Assembly (NCBI GenBank): GCA_902765005.1
Contig: CACWYB010000027.1
Coordinates: 1-32,136, forward strand
Source: an uncultured Eubacteriales bacterium
Lineage (GTDB): Bacteria > Bacillota > Clostridia > Christensenellales > CAG-138
DNA: 32,136 nucleotides
Reading direction: 5' to 3'
Shown here: positions 1-7,523 of the stretch, piece after piece
Position numbering within the stretch: the first letter of the stretch is position 1
Layout of the letters: each line of letters opens with the position of its first letter
The notes under the pieces: generated by a model
Database searches by the model: none
Told to the model about the DNA's origin: nothing
Seen by the model: only the letters and a program-made list of their open reading frames with translations
Translations under genes and position numbers: made by a program

Positions 1-137
1 GTTTCGCTCTCGCGTTGTTGTCTCTCAATTACTAAGAATCAACTTGGCTTGTTTGTTGTTTTCACTATATAGTTTTCAAGGTGCTTCGCTGTGGCGTTTC
101 GCTCGCGTTTCCGTTCGTTCCCCGCGACAGCTTCGTT
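1..137 (-). other. Probable rRNA operon leader (rRNA beyond left edge)
   Basis: Read on the minus strand, the stretch downstream of the strong promoter at 138-166 contains a CCTTGAAAACTATATAGTG-like string followed by an A-rich tract. Such strings are typical of clostridial rRNA leaders and spacers upstream of 16S or 23S rRNA. There is no ORF. An imperfect inverted repeat (GCTGT..ACAGC) lies near the promoter-proximal end, and a GCGAGCGAAAC-like motif occurs twice. The rRNA itself is not in the window, so this assignment is an inference from the leader motif and promoter strength. Confidence 0.5.
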
Positions 138-166
138 AGTATACCTCGCACCTCCCGCTTTGTCAA
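138..166 (-). promoter_or_regulatory. Strong leftward sigma-A promoter
   Basis: On the minus strand TTGACA (166-161) is followed after exactly 17 bases by TATACT (143-138). An A-rich tract lies directly upstream, as expected of an UP element. It fires out of the window to the left, away from alaS, and probably drives an rRNA operon. Confidence 0.75.
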
Positions 167-255
167 CCCCTTTTTTTCAAATTTTGTCAATTTATTTTTC
201 AGGGGGTTTCCGCAAGCTTTTTGGGGAGGATTAGCAAGCATTTTACTATATTAAA

Positions 256-284
256 TTGACAAATGCAAGCCTTTTCGTTAAAAT
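256..284 (+). promoter_or_regulatory. alaS promoter
   Basis: TTGACA (256-261), a 17-base spacer, then TAAAAT (279-284). The start codon is about 40 bases downstream, which is too short a leader for a T-box riboswitch; no T-box motif is visible. The AT-rich region 167-255 between the two divergent promoters holds no gene. Confidence 0.75.
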
Positions 285-325
285 ATCTTCGATTATCTTT
301 GAATACAGTATGAGGAGGCACTTTT

Positions 326-2119
326 ATGCGCAATCTGTCCAGCCGAGAGCTCAGGCAGCTGTATCTGGACTTCTTCCGTTCCAAGGGCCACGCGGTGATC
401 CCCAGCGCGTCCCTGATCCCCGAAAACGACCCCACGGTGCTGTTCACCACCGCGGGCATGCATCCTTTGGTCCCCTATCTCATGGGCCAGAAGCACCCCG
501 CCGGCACCCGCCTCACCGACGTGCAGAAGTGCGTGCGCACCGGCGACATCGACGAGGTGGGCGACACCTCCCACTGCACCTTCTTCGAGATGCTGGGCAA
601 CTGGTCTCTGGGCGACTACTTTAAAAAGGAATCTATCGCCTGGAGCTGGGAGTTCCTCACCGACGAGAAGTGGCTGGGTATCCCCAAGGAGAAGCTTTCC
701 TTCACCTGCTTCGAGGGCGACGCGGACGCGCCCCGGGACACGGTCTCCCACGATCGCTGGATCGAGATGGGCGCCGACCCCTCCCACATCGTGTACCTGC
801 CCAAGAAGCACAACTGGTGGGGCCCGGCCGGGCTCACCGGCCCCTGCGGCCCGGACACGGAGATCTTCTACGACACGGGCCGTCCCGCCTGCGGACCGAA
901 CTGCAAGGCCGGCTGCGACTGCGGCAAGTATCTGGAGATCTGGAACAACGTATTCATGGAATATAATAAGGTAGGCGAAGGGAAGTTCGAGCCCCTGGCC
1001 CAGAAGAACGTGGACACGGGGATGGGCCTCGATCGCACCATCGCCACGCTCCAGGGCGTGGAGAGCGTGTTCGACACGGACGCCTTCTCGGGCATCATCG
1101 AGCTCATCGGGAAGCTGTCCCACCATACCTATAAGGAGAACGCCGACACGGTGAAGGCCTTCCGCATCATCGCGGACCACATCCGCTGCGCCACCTTTAT
1201 TCTCGGCGACCAGCGGGGTGTGACCCCCTCCAATGTGGACCAGGGCTACATCCTGCGGCGGCTCATCCGGCGGAGCATCCGCTATTCCATGCAGCTGGGC
1301 ATCCCCCGGTACGGCCTGGCGGAGGTGGCGTCTGCGGTCATCGACCAGTACGGCGACGTGTACCCCGAGCTGGAGGAGAACCGGGAGAAGGTGATCGCCG
1401 AGCTCAAGCGGGAGGAAAACCGTTTCGCCGACACCCTGAAGAAGGGCATCAAGGAATTCAACAAGACCGCCGCCAACGCCCAGGACGGCTGCATCGACGG
1501 CGTGTCCGCCTTCCACCTGTACGACACCTACGGCTTCCCCATCGAGCTCACCATGGAGCTGGCCCAGGAGAAGGGCATCCGGGTGGACGTGGACGGGTTC
1601 CACGCGGCCTTTGCCGAGCACCAGGAGAAGTCGAAGGACGGCTCTGCCCAGCGCTTCAAGAGCGGCCTTGCGGACCATCAGGAGGCCACCACCGCCCTGC
1701 ACTCCGCCACCCATCTGCTGCACAAAGCCCTGCGGGTGGTGCTCAACGACGACACCATCTCCCAGAAGGGCAGCAACATCACCGCCGAGCGGCTTCGCTT
1801 CGACTTCAGCTTCCCCCGGAAGTTGACGCCGGAAGAGCTCAAGGCCGTGGAGGACCTGGTGAACGAGCAGATCCAGCGCAAGCTCCCCATCACCTGCGAG
1901 GAGATGACCGTGGCCGAAGCCAAGGAGCAGGGCGCCATCGGCCTGTTTGAGAGCCGGTACGGCGAGAAGGTGAAGGTCTACACCATGGGCGATTTCAGCA
2001 AGGAGATCTGCGCCGGGCCTCACGCCCAGAACACGGGGGATCTTGGTCACTTTGTGATCAAGAAGGAGGAGGCCTCTTCCTCCGGTGTGCGCCGCATCAA
2101 GGCGATCCTGGAGAAATAA
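326..2119 (+). CDS. alaS: Short alanyl-tRNA synthetase lacking C-Ala domain
   Basis: Class II synthetase that charges tRNA-Ala in the cytoplasm. The catalytic core is at residues 1-240: motif 2 region TSHCTFFEMLGNWS (81-94) and motif 3 GMGLDR (232-237). A Cys cluster at C189, C193, C197 and C199 looks like a zinc site. The tRNA-recognition helices follow (about 245-380). The editing domain carries HSATH (H459, H463) and CAGPH (C562, H566), the HxxxH and CxxxH zinc ligands. The protein ends right after this domain at 597 aa, against about 870 for usual bacterial AlaRS, so the C-terminal oligomerisation/C-Ala domain is absent. Its length agrees with a known group of ~590-aa AlaRS proteins in Firmicutes; whether a full-length copy exists elsewhere cannot be seen. 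AGGAGG at 313-318 supports the ATG at 326. It may be the housekeeping enzyme or a second copy. Confidence 0.92.
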   Translation: MRNLSSRELRQLYLDFFRSKGHAVIPSASLIPENDPTVLFTTAGMHPLVPYLMGQKHPAGTRLTDVQKCVRTGDIDEVGDTSHCTFFEMLGNWSLGDYFKKESIAWSWEFLTDEKWLGIPKEKLSFTCFEGDADAPRDTVSHDRWIEMGADPSHIVYLPKKHNWWGPAGLTGPCGPDTEIFYDTGRPACGPNCKAGCDCGKYLEIWNNVFMEYNKVGEGKFEPLAQKNVDTGMGLDRTIATLQGVESVFDTDAFSGIIELIGKLSHHTYKENADTVKAFRIIADHIRCATFILGDQRGVTPSNVDQGYILRRLIRRSIRYSMQLGIPRYGLAEVASAVIDQYGDVYPELEENREKVIAELKREENRFADTLKKGIKEFNKTAANAQDGCIDGVSAFHLYDTYGFPIELTMELAQEKGIRVDVDGFHAAFAEHQEKSKDGSAQRFKSGLADHQEATTALHSATHLLHKALRVVLNDDTISQKGSNITAERLRFDFSFPRKLTPEELKAVEDLVNEQIQRKLPITCEEMTVAEAKEQGAIGLFESRYGEKVKVYTMGDFSKEICAGPHAQNTGDLGHFVIKKEEASSSGVRRIKAILEK

Positions 2120-2128
2120 GGCCGGGCC

Positions 2129-2832
2129 ATGACGGACTGGCTCACATACGAATGGGATCTGAACGGGGAGCGGGCCACCTTCCGGGTGGACATGCAGTAT
2201 TGGGAGCTGCTCCCCGTGCTTTCCTATTCCCAGCTGGTCTATGTGTGCGTGGCCCCCAAGGACCCCATGGCCGCCAGCTGAACCAGCGGCTGCTGGACGA
2301 GATGGAGGGCCGGGCGATCCCGGTGGGGAGCGTGTTCACCGACACGCTGCGGACCCTCTACTTCTACGCCGCGGAGGCGGAGACCATCCAGCACGCCTCG
2401 GCCATCTGCCGGGAGTTCGGGTCTCTGGCCATCACCTGCGCCCACGCCTCGGAGCCCCATTTCACCACCTACTACCGGTTTTTGTACCCGGACGACGCCC
2501 GGCTCCAGTCCGTGGAGAACGCGGCGTACATCGAATCCATGCGCAAGCGGGGCGGGGATCTGAACATGGTCCGGCGGGTGACGCTGACCATGAGCTTTCT
2601 GTCCGCGGAGGATCGGAGCGCCTTTCTGCGGGAGGTGCCCCGGCTGGGGTTCACCCCGGGGAGCACCTTTGAGCAGGAGGGGAGCATCCACCCGGCCTGC
2701 TGCACCATCAGCGGCTTCACCAACCTGGAGCTGGGGAAGCTGAACCGGTTCACGGCCCGGGCCATCAGCGCCGCCGCCCCCCTGGAGGGCATGCTGACGG
2801 ACATCGACGCGGAGTTTGTGAGACGATATTGA
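2129..2832 (+). pseudogene. DUF695/RraB-like protein, frameshifted
   Basis: The gene begins 9 bases after alaS. From ATG 2129 the first frame gives MTDWLTYEWDLNGERATF... and stops at TGA 2279-2281. The frame one base back then continues with QLNQRLLDEMEG... to 2832. Together they make a protein of about 234 aa: a DUF695-like N-terminal half (aromatic-rich strands, then the VFTDTLRTLYFY segment) and a C-terminal half resembling RraB (YIESMRKRGGDL..., FLREVPRLGF). RraB proteins inhibit RNase E in Gammaproteobacteria; in Firmicutes this fused family has no settled role. The break fits loss of one C in the C runs at about 2248-2268. It is either a real frameshift or a sequencing error. The alternative start at 2152 in the second frame gives an out-of-character N-terminus and was not chosen. 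Confidence 0.7.
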
Positions 2833-2845
2833 GAGAAACGAAAAA

Positions 2846-2872
2846 GGCCGTCGCGGCTGCGGCGGTCTTTTT
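2846..2872. terminator. Bidirectional terminator between convergent genes
   Basis: A GC-rich stem with some G-U pairs (2846-2867) is preceded by five A and followed by five T. It separates the plus-strand alaS unit from the convergent secreted-protein operon. Confidence 0.65.
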
Positions 2873-2886
2873 GTGTTTGTGTTCGC

Positions 2887-3564
2887 TCACTCCCCAACCG
2901 GCTCGCCCTGGGGGACGGCCAGGAGGTAGAGGGTGACGGTCTCGCCGCCGGCGGTGAGGGTCAGGCGGAGGAAGCCGTCGGCTTGCAGGGCCAGGGCGAT
3001 GGACACCTCCCCCTCCGCCCAGGTGAGGGCCCCGTTTTCATAGGCCGTTTCCAGCACGGTCTCCCCGGTCAGGGGCCCGATGAGGGCTACGTTCGTGCCG
3101 TCGATCAGCGCCTCCGTGGGCGACCCGAGCGTGTCCGCAAAGAGCATGGCCCCGTTCACCCCCACATATTGGGCCCGCCAATAGCCGGTGAACAGCTCCA
3201 CGGGCGCGTCAGAAAGGGGGTCCGCCGGGGCATAGATCAGCGGCGCTTCCCGGCGCAGGAAGGCGTCATAGTCCAGCCACTTCATCACGTCCGTCCCCAG
3301 CACATTGATCTGGGGCAGGTCGCTTCCGTCGAAGTACAAAAACCCGTCCTTTTCCGCCCAGGCGCCGGTGATGGATTCGCCGGGCTGGGCGGGGATGGCC
3401 ACGGCATAGGTACCGTCGGCGTTCAAGGTGAGCTCCACCACCATGCCCTCCACCTCCGTATACCAGAGACCGGTGATATCGGCGGGGGTCTCCTCCTCCC
3501 CAAGGGCCAGGGCGGGGACCAGCAGCAGGGACAGGGACAGCAGTATTGCAAACAGTTTTTTCAT
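2887..3564 (-). CDS. Secreted protein of unknown function
   Basis: A 225-aa protein beginning MKKLFAILLSLSLLLV with a clear signal peptide ending near LALGEEE. The rest looks like two beta-rich segments: ITGLWYTEVEGMVVELTLNA followed by a DGTY-type strand, and FTGYWRAQYVGVNG followed by ALALQADGFLRLTL. The first pattern (G-x-W, strand, DGTY, strand) resembles lipocalin-like domains that are common in clostridial exported proteins. The preferred start is the second ATG at 3564, because AAGGGAG lies 8 bases upstream of it; the ATG at 3570 would be only 2 bases from that site. It lies 24 bases downstream of the large surface-protein gene with no promoter visible between, so the two are probably cotranscribed. 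Its function is unknown. Confidence 0.75.
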   Translation of the reverse strand: MKKLFAILLSLSLLLVPALALGEEETPADITGLWYTEVEGMVVELTLNADGTYAVAIPAQPGESITGAWAEKDGFLYFDGSDLPQINVLGTDVMKWLDYDAFLRREAPLIYAPADPLSDAPVELFTGYWRAQYVGVNGAMLFADTLGSPTEALIDGTNVALIGPLTGETVLETAYENGALTWAEGEVSIALALQADGFLRLTLTAGGETVTLYLLAVPQGEPVGE

Positions 3565-3588
3565 AATCATCGCTCCCTTCCCGTGATG

Positions 3589-5760
3589 CTAAGATCGTGG
3601 CTCTGCTTCTTTACCACTGATCATGATCGATATGCTCTTACGATACTGTCCAACAGCATCTACGACTTCTAAATGATATGTGGCATAAACATTAGTATAA
3701 TGTTCAAGATATCCTTCGTTATCATATGTTAACGGCCGATAGTCAGCGGATACTGCCTTGAAATGAGTTTCATTATCATTTATCGTATACTTTCTCATAA
3801 GCACATCATGGAACTCATTCCCTACTCTAAATTCTTGCATTATTTGAACCGTATACGGTGCTTTTCCTCCCTCTATCCGATAATAGAGCAATACAACATT
3901 ATTATAATCCGGCGCATCGTGCCAGACCCATATTTTCATTTTCGTTGCAACTTTCACCTCATCGCTGATGACAAACGCTCCGTTCGTTTTGTCGGTGACT
4001 CTGCAGTGATAAAGCGTGTTCGGTTGAACATCATAGAAGTGCAGCTCCTCATCGGTTACGTCGGTATTACCCCATCCGTCCCCTTGGTCATTCCAAACCT
4101 CCCATACATACTCCAAATTGCTGTCATCCCCGGTCAACGGCGATATGGCTTTGCAAGTGAAGGAGGAGACGTCATATTGTCCGTCCTCCCGGTATTCCAC
4201 AATCACGCTCTTTGGCTGGAAGGTGATGACAGGCCGTATGTCTCGCTCCTCGGAATAGACCTGGGCCGGCTTGGACTGGACCACCTCCAGGGTGTCGTAG
4301 TCCGCCACCTCGCAATAGTACACGCCCATCTGTTCGGCCACATAGGTTTGCTGATCCTCCACCACGTTGCCGTTGCCGTCGTACCAGGTATAGGCATAGT
4401 TGCCGCTGCCGCCTCTCGCCCGGCAAGAGAGTGTGACGGAAGAGAGACCATAGATATTCTTGCTTTCCGGCTGACCGGAGATATAGAGGCCGTACTGCAC
4501 CTGCACCTTGTCGCTGGTCGCATGGTGGCCCGCCTCGTCATAGACAACGACCCAATAGGTGCCGCGTTCCCACGCGTTGATGGATGGGGAATCTTCGGAA
4601 AGCCGCGTGGCAAGCGGGTTGAAGATCTCCATGGTAATGGTCTCCGTCTCGGTAGACGCGATTGTGCCCTCGGTGGCTGTCACGGAATGGTCGACGGTGC
4701 CCGAAATGCCGTTCTGCTTTTTCCACGCCTCCAGAAACTCGGCGGCGATGGGGCTGGTCTTTTCCTTCGCCTGGGAGACGGTCGCCACGGTGTCGCCATA
4801 GAACCCGGTCAAAAAGTCCGTCAGGGCGGAAGTGCCGACCGTGGGCAAGGCCGGCGCATACCACCATTCATAGGTATATTCGCCCTCGCCGCCGGCGGCC
4901 TCCACGGTCAAATCCGTATAGCCGCCCTTGGGGATGAAGCCGCCCTCCGGCTGCTGAACGATGCGCAGAGGATTCCCCGGGACGGGGTCGTTCCGCAAAA
5001 AGCCGAAGCCCGAAGGGAGGCTCATGCCGCTGAAGGGCGCCGCCACCGGGGCGGGCGCAGGCGTGGCCGGGACGGGGGTCGCCGGGACGGGCGTCGCCGG
5101 GACGGGCGTCGCCGGAACGGGCGTAGCGGGCACGAGGGTGGCCGGAACAGGCGTGGCCGGCACGGGCGTGGCCGGGACAGGCGTCACGGGGACCGCGGTG
5201 GGCGGGACCGCCGTGGGCGCGGGGGTCACGGCGGGGTCAGCCGCCCCACAGCGGACGCAGACGCCGCCCTGGTAGCTGTGGCCCAGGGCCGGCAGGGTCT
5301 GCTGGGCCGAGAGCACCTCCCCGCAGACAGAGCACTTGACCCCGTCGCTTAGGCCAGTCTCGGTGCAGGTGGCCGCCTGGCCGGGAAAGGTGACCGGGGT
5401 GTGGCCCTTGGCCGGGATGTCCTCGGTCTCGCTTTCGTGGCAGCGGTTGCACTGGTGATAGCGGGTGCCGCTTTCCGTGCAGGTGGCCTCCTTCCGGGTG
5501 ATCCACTCGCCCCAATCATGGCCCAGGGCGGGAATCTCTTCATAATCCCGGGTGGCATAGCACTTGGTGCACTGATATTCCCGCATGCCGGGGTTGGTGC
5601 AGTCGGGTGGGTTCTCATAGACCACCCAGTCGTGCTTGCCGTCCTCGCTGTTGGGGCAGGTGTCCTCCTCCGCGTGGGCGTGGGGCGCCGGGACCAGGGC
5701 TAACGACGCCACCAGCAGGGCGATGAGCAGCAGGGATAGGATTCGCTTGCCTGTGGTCAT
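3589..5760 (-). CDS. Large secreted Cys-repeat and Ig-like surface protein
   Basis: A 723-aa exported protein. A signal peptide (about 1-30, ending AHA) is followed by about three and a half Cys-repeat modules at 34-175, each with CxxC pairs and an ALGH/AKGH ending (for example HQCNRCHESETEDIPAKGH). This is a type often seen in clostridial surface proteins. A linker at about 180-240 contains eight VPAT(P/L) pentapeptides. Three or four Ig-like/beta-sandwich segments follow (about 255-715), including SVTLSCRARGGSGNYAYTWY and GVYYCEV. No LPXTG, SLH or dockerin is visible, so attachment is unclear; it may be released or held by the Cys modules. The start has AGGAGG 5 bases upstream, and a promoter is at 5821-5849. 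The 3' 500 bases are clearly more AT-rich than the rest. An adhesin or carbohydrate-binding role is possible but not shown. Confidence 0.8.
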   Translation of the reverse strand: MTTGKRILSLLLIALLVASLALVPAPHAHAEEDTCPNSEDGKHDWVVYENPPDCTNPGMREYQCTKCYATRDYEEIPALGHDWGEWITRKEATCTESGTRYHQCNRCHESETEDIPAKGHTPVTFPGQAATCTETGLSDGVKCSVCGEVLSAQQTLPALGHSYQGGVCVRCGAADPAVTPAPTAVPPTAVPVTPVPATPVPATPVPATLVPATPVPATPVPATPVPATPVPATPAPAPVAAPFSGMSLPSGFGFLRNDPVPGNPLRIVQQPEGGFIPKGGYTDLTVEAAGGEGEYTYEWWYAPALPTVGTSALTDFLTGFYGDTVATVSQAKEKTSPIAAEFLEAWKKQNGISGTVDHSVTATEGTIASTETETITMEIFNPLATRLSEDSPSINAWERGTYWVVVYDEAGHHATSDKVQVQYGLYISGQPESKNIYGLSSVTLSCRARGGSGNYAYTWYDGNGNVVEDQQTYVAEQMGVYYCEVADYDTLEVVQSKPAQVYSEERDIRPVITFQPKSVIVEYREDGQYDVSSFTCKAISPLTGDDSNLEYVWEVWNDQGDGWGNTDVTDEELHFYDVQPNTLYHCRVTDKTNGAFVISDEVKVATKMKIWVWHDAPDYNNVVLLYYRIEGGKAPYTVQIMQEFRVGNEFHDVLMRKYTINDNETHFKAVSADYRPLTYDNEGYLEHYTNVYATYHLEVVDAVGQYRKSISIMISGKEAEPRS
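5055..5195 (-). repeat. 15-bp tandem repeats encoding VPATP linker
   Basis: About eight to nine imperfect 15-bp units (core GGGACGGGCGT(C/G)GCC on the plus strand) encode VPAT(P/L) pentapeptides inside the surface-protein gene. Copies differ mainly at synonymous positions; one unit reads VPATL. Such tracts change length by slippage. Confidence 0.85.
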
Positions 5761-5820
5761 ATGAACCTCCTATATGGTCGGTTGGGGGAAAAGAGAATGG
5801 GATTGATGTGATCAATATAT

Positions 5821-5849
5821 AGAATACCAAACAATCCGCCCCGTTGCAA
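5821..5849 (-). promoter_or_regulatory. Promoter of surface-protein operon
   Basis: On the minus strand TTGCAA (5849-5844), 17 bases, TATTCT (5826-5821). It lies about 60 bases upstream of the ATG at 5760. Confidence 0.6.
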
Positions 5850-5852
5850 GTT

Positions 5853-5879
5853 CTTCCCTAAAAATGGGGAAGTTTTTTT
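5853..5879 (+). terminator. Rightward hairpin with seven T
   Basis: CTTCCC (5853-5858) pairs with GGGAAG (5867-5872), followed by TTTTTTT. The T run is on the plus strand, although both flanking genes are on the minus strand. It may stop antisense transcription; as a terminator of the leftward hydrolase gene it would be weak. Confidence 0.45.
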
Positions 5880-5882
5880 CGG

Positions 5883-6809
5883 TCAGTTCAGGCAGCTGTC
5901 GATGAAGGCCTGGGTGATGGCCCGGTAGCGGGGGGTGTCCACCAGGTAGCTCATGCCGTGGCCGGCGGTGGGAAAGGTGAAGCGGGTGACCCGGGCCGGG
6001 TTGGCGGCGGCCATGGGCTCGGACATATAGGCGGGGACAAAGCGGTCGTCCTCCCCGTGGAGGATGAGGATGGGCACCGGGGTTTGCTTCACCGCCTCAT
6101 GGCAGCAGAGGGTGCCGAAGCGGAAGCCCCCGAAGAGAAAGGCCCCCAGGCGCAGGAAGGGCCACAGGACCCTGCCGGGGAAGCCCGCCTTGGTGGCCGT
6201 GAGGACGATGATGTCCCGGGGCAGGTCGTAGGGGCAGTCGGCCAGGATGCCCTTCACCGCCTGGGGCAGGGGCAGGGCCGCGGCCATGAGGACCGTGGCG
6301 GCGCCCATGGAGATGCCGTGGAGGAAGAGGGGCGTGCCGGGGAAGCGGTCGGCACAGTATTGGGCCCAGCGGAGCACGTCGTCCCGCTCCTTGATGCCGA
6401 AGGTCATGGTGTGACCCTGGCTGTCCCCCTGGGCCCGCTGGTGGATGAGGAGGACGCCGTCGCCCCGGGAGAGGAGGGTTTGGGCCCCGCCGCAGAAGTC
6501 CCGCACGCCCATGCCCCGGTAGCCGTGGCAGCAGATGTGGAGGGGGCGGCCCGGCTGACCGGCGAAGTAGTCCCCCGCCAAGCGCAGGCCGTCCTTCGAC
6601 CGGATATACACCCGCTCCTGGGGGAGTTGGAGCAGCTCCTCGATGAGGCGGAGCATCTCCTCCCGCCAGGGGTCATACTGCTCGCCCCGAGGCAGGTGCT
6701 GGGGGATGTTTTGCCGGCCCACGGGGGCATAGAGGACGAAGCGATAGACGCCGTAGCAGAAGGCGAGGAGGAGCAAAAGCAGAATGAGAATGAGAAAAAG
6801 AGGGAGCAT
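5883..6809 (-). CDS. Membrane-anchored alpha/beta hydrolase
   Basis: A 308-aa serine hydrolase of the BEM46/YqkD-like type. A hydrophobic N-terminal segment (1-20, LFLILILLLLLLAFCYGVY) should act as a membrane anchor. The core shows the oxyanion region CHGYRGMG, a QRAQGDSQGHTMTFG segment typical of this family (usually DQRAHGxSxG), the nucleophile elbow GISMGA, the acid in HGEDDRFVP and the catalytic His in AGHGMS. Substrate unknown; relatives are lipases, esterases or peptidases that act at the membrane. GGAGG lies 5 bases upstream of the ATG. It appears to be a single-gene unit between a terminator upstream (6872-6904) and the surface-protein promoter downstream. Confidence 0.88.
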   Translation of the reverse strand: MLPLFLILILLLLLLAFCYGVYRFVLYAPVGRQNIPQHLPRGEQYDPWREEMLRLIEELLQLPQERVYIRSKDGLRLAGDYFAGQPGRPLHICCHGYRGMGVRDFCGGAQTLLSRGDGVLLIHQRAQGDSQGHTMTFGIKERDDVLRWAQYCADRFPGTPLFLHGISMGAATVLMAAALPLPQAVKGILADCPYDLPRDIIVLTATKAGFPGRVLWPFLRLGAFLFGGFRFGTLCCHEAVKQTPVPILILHGEDDRFVPAYMSEPMAAANPARVTRFTFPTAGHGMSYLVDTPRYRAITQAFIDSCLN

Positions 6810-6839
6810 GGGGACCTCCGAGGGATGTGCGATATTATA

Positions 6840-6868
6840 AGTATAGCGCGGTTTTGGGCGCGGGGCAA
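6840..6868 (-). promoter_or_regulatory. Possible promoter of alpha/beta hydrolase gene
   Basis: TTGCCC (6868-6863), 17 bases, TATACT (6845-6840) on the minus strand. A TATAAT lies a few bases downstream, but without a matching -35. The -35 box starts just after the terminator of the upstream cassette. Confidence 0.45.
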
Positions 6869-6871
6869 CAA

Positions 6872-6904
6872 AAAACCGCGGGGCGACCCCTCCCCCGCGG
6901 TTTT
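6872..6904 (-). terminator. Terminator of tail-fibre/holin cassette
   Basis: AAAACCGCGGGG (plus 6893-6904 read on the minus strand) pairs with its mate at 6872-6883, and the minus-strand transcript then runs into TTTTTT. The stem is GC-rich and 12 bp long including the A/T pairs. Confidence 0.8.
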
Positions 6905-6918
6905 GCTTTGCTTTGGGA

Positions 6919-7197
6919 TCAGTTGGACTCCCGGACGGCGTGGTAGCTGCCCACCGCCGCCATGGCCACGATGACGCCGTTGACCAGACACAGCAGGATG
7001 TCCTGGGCCCGGATGGGGCCGCCCCCGAAGACGACGGCCGCCACCAGCAGCACCAGGGCCACCAGATACGCCCAGAGCCGGGTGGGCAGGCGGCGGATGC
7101 CGGGCAGGTCCTTGGTGAACTCGGTGATGATGAGCACCGCCATGACGGCGCCGCCGTAGGTGGCCAGATCGCCCCAGGTCAAAAATCCTTCCATCAT
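6919..7197 (-). CDS. Small holin-like membrane protein
   Basis: A 92-aa protein with about three hydrophobic segments: GGAVMAVLIITEF, LWAYLVALVLLVAAVVFGG and ILLCLVNGVIVAMAAVGSY. Size, topology and the (T/D)LATYGGAV... and ...LVNGVIVAMAAVGSYHAV pattern resemble phage holins that lie at the end of tail-fibre modules. Holins make membrane lesions that release a lysin, but no lysin gene is present here, so the role is open. The start overlaps the stop of the upstream gene by ATGA, which shows translational coupling; a second ATG follows directly. GGAG lies about 8 bases upstream. It ends 15 bases before the terminator stem. Confidence 0.7.
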   Translation of the reverse strand: MMEGFLTWGDLATYGGAVMAVLIITEFTKDLPGIRRLPTRLWAYLVALVLLVAAVVFGGGPIRAQDILLCLVNGVIVAMAAVGSYHAVRESN

Positions 7198-7523
7198 GAT
7201 TCCTTCTCCTTTTCGTTGGTGTACAGAAGGCGTTTGAGCGCCTCCTTCAGGTTGTCCAGATCCCCGTTGCCGCCCAGCAGCTCGTGGTAGATCCTGTGTC
7301 CCCGGTTCCAGTTGCGCAGCTCCTCATAGTCGATGCGGCCCAACCGCAGATGGTGGAGGGCCAGCTGCTCCAGCCGATCCTGCAGCAGCCAGCGCATGCC
7401 CTGGACCTCCCCCGTGTCCAAGCGCTTTTTGGCGGCCCGGTCGTTGAGAAAGGCGGTCACCGCCGCCGTGGCGGCCCCGCTGCCCAGCAGGGCGCAGAGG
7501 ATGGTGATGGCGCCTTCGCTCAT
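7194..7523 (-). CDS. Phage-type membrane/coiled-coil small protein
   Basis: A 109-aa protein. An N-terminal hydrophobic segment (about 5-26, ITILCALLGSGAATAAVTAF) is followed by a charged helical region with QGMRWLLQDRLEQLALHH and a conserved tail ELLGGNGDLDNLKEAL. Proteins with this design (TM segment, DRL helix, LGGNG(D/T) motif) occur in Firmicute prophages close to tail-fibre and holin genes; their role is not well defined. Both ends overlap their neighbours by 4 bases (ATGA): the fibre gene stops at 7520-7522 and the holin-like gene begins at 7197. The frame continues upstream without a stop for a long way, but that part is a shadow of the fibre gene; the ATG at 7523 is the natural start. 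Confidence 0.75.
   Translation of the reverse strand: MSEGAITILCALLGSGAATAAVTAFLNDRAAKKRLDTGEVQGMRWLLQDRLEQLALHHLRLGRIDYEELRNWNRGHRIYHELLGGNGDLDNLKEALKRLLYTNEKEKES

Noticed and set aside
167-325. T-box riboswitch upstream of alaS
   Set aside because: The promoter is about 40 bases from the start codon and no T-box sequence or terminator is present.
293-2050. 585-codon minus-strand ORF opposite alaS
   Set aside because: It is the complement of a GC-rich conserved gene; the protein is low-complexity, rich in Gly, Val, Leu and His, and matches no family. The plus frame has complete AlaRS motifs.
3763-5352. 529-codon plus-strand ORF opposite the surface-protein gene
   Set aside because: Its end is Arg/Gly-rich and antisense to the VPATP repeats; it has no ribosome site. 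The minus frame has a signal peptide, Cys repeats and Ig-like domains.
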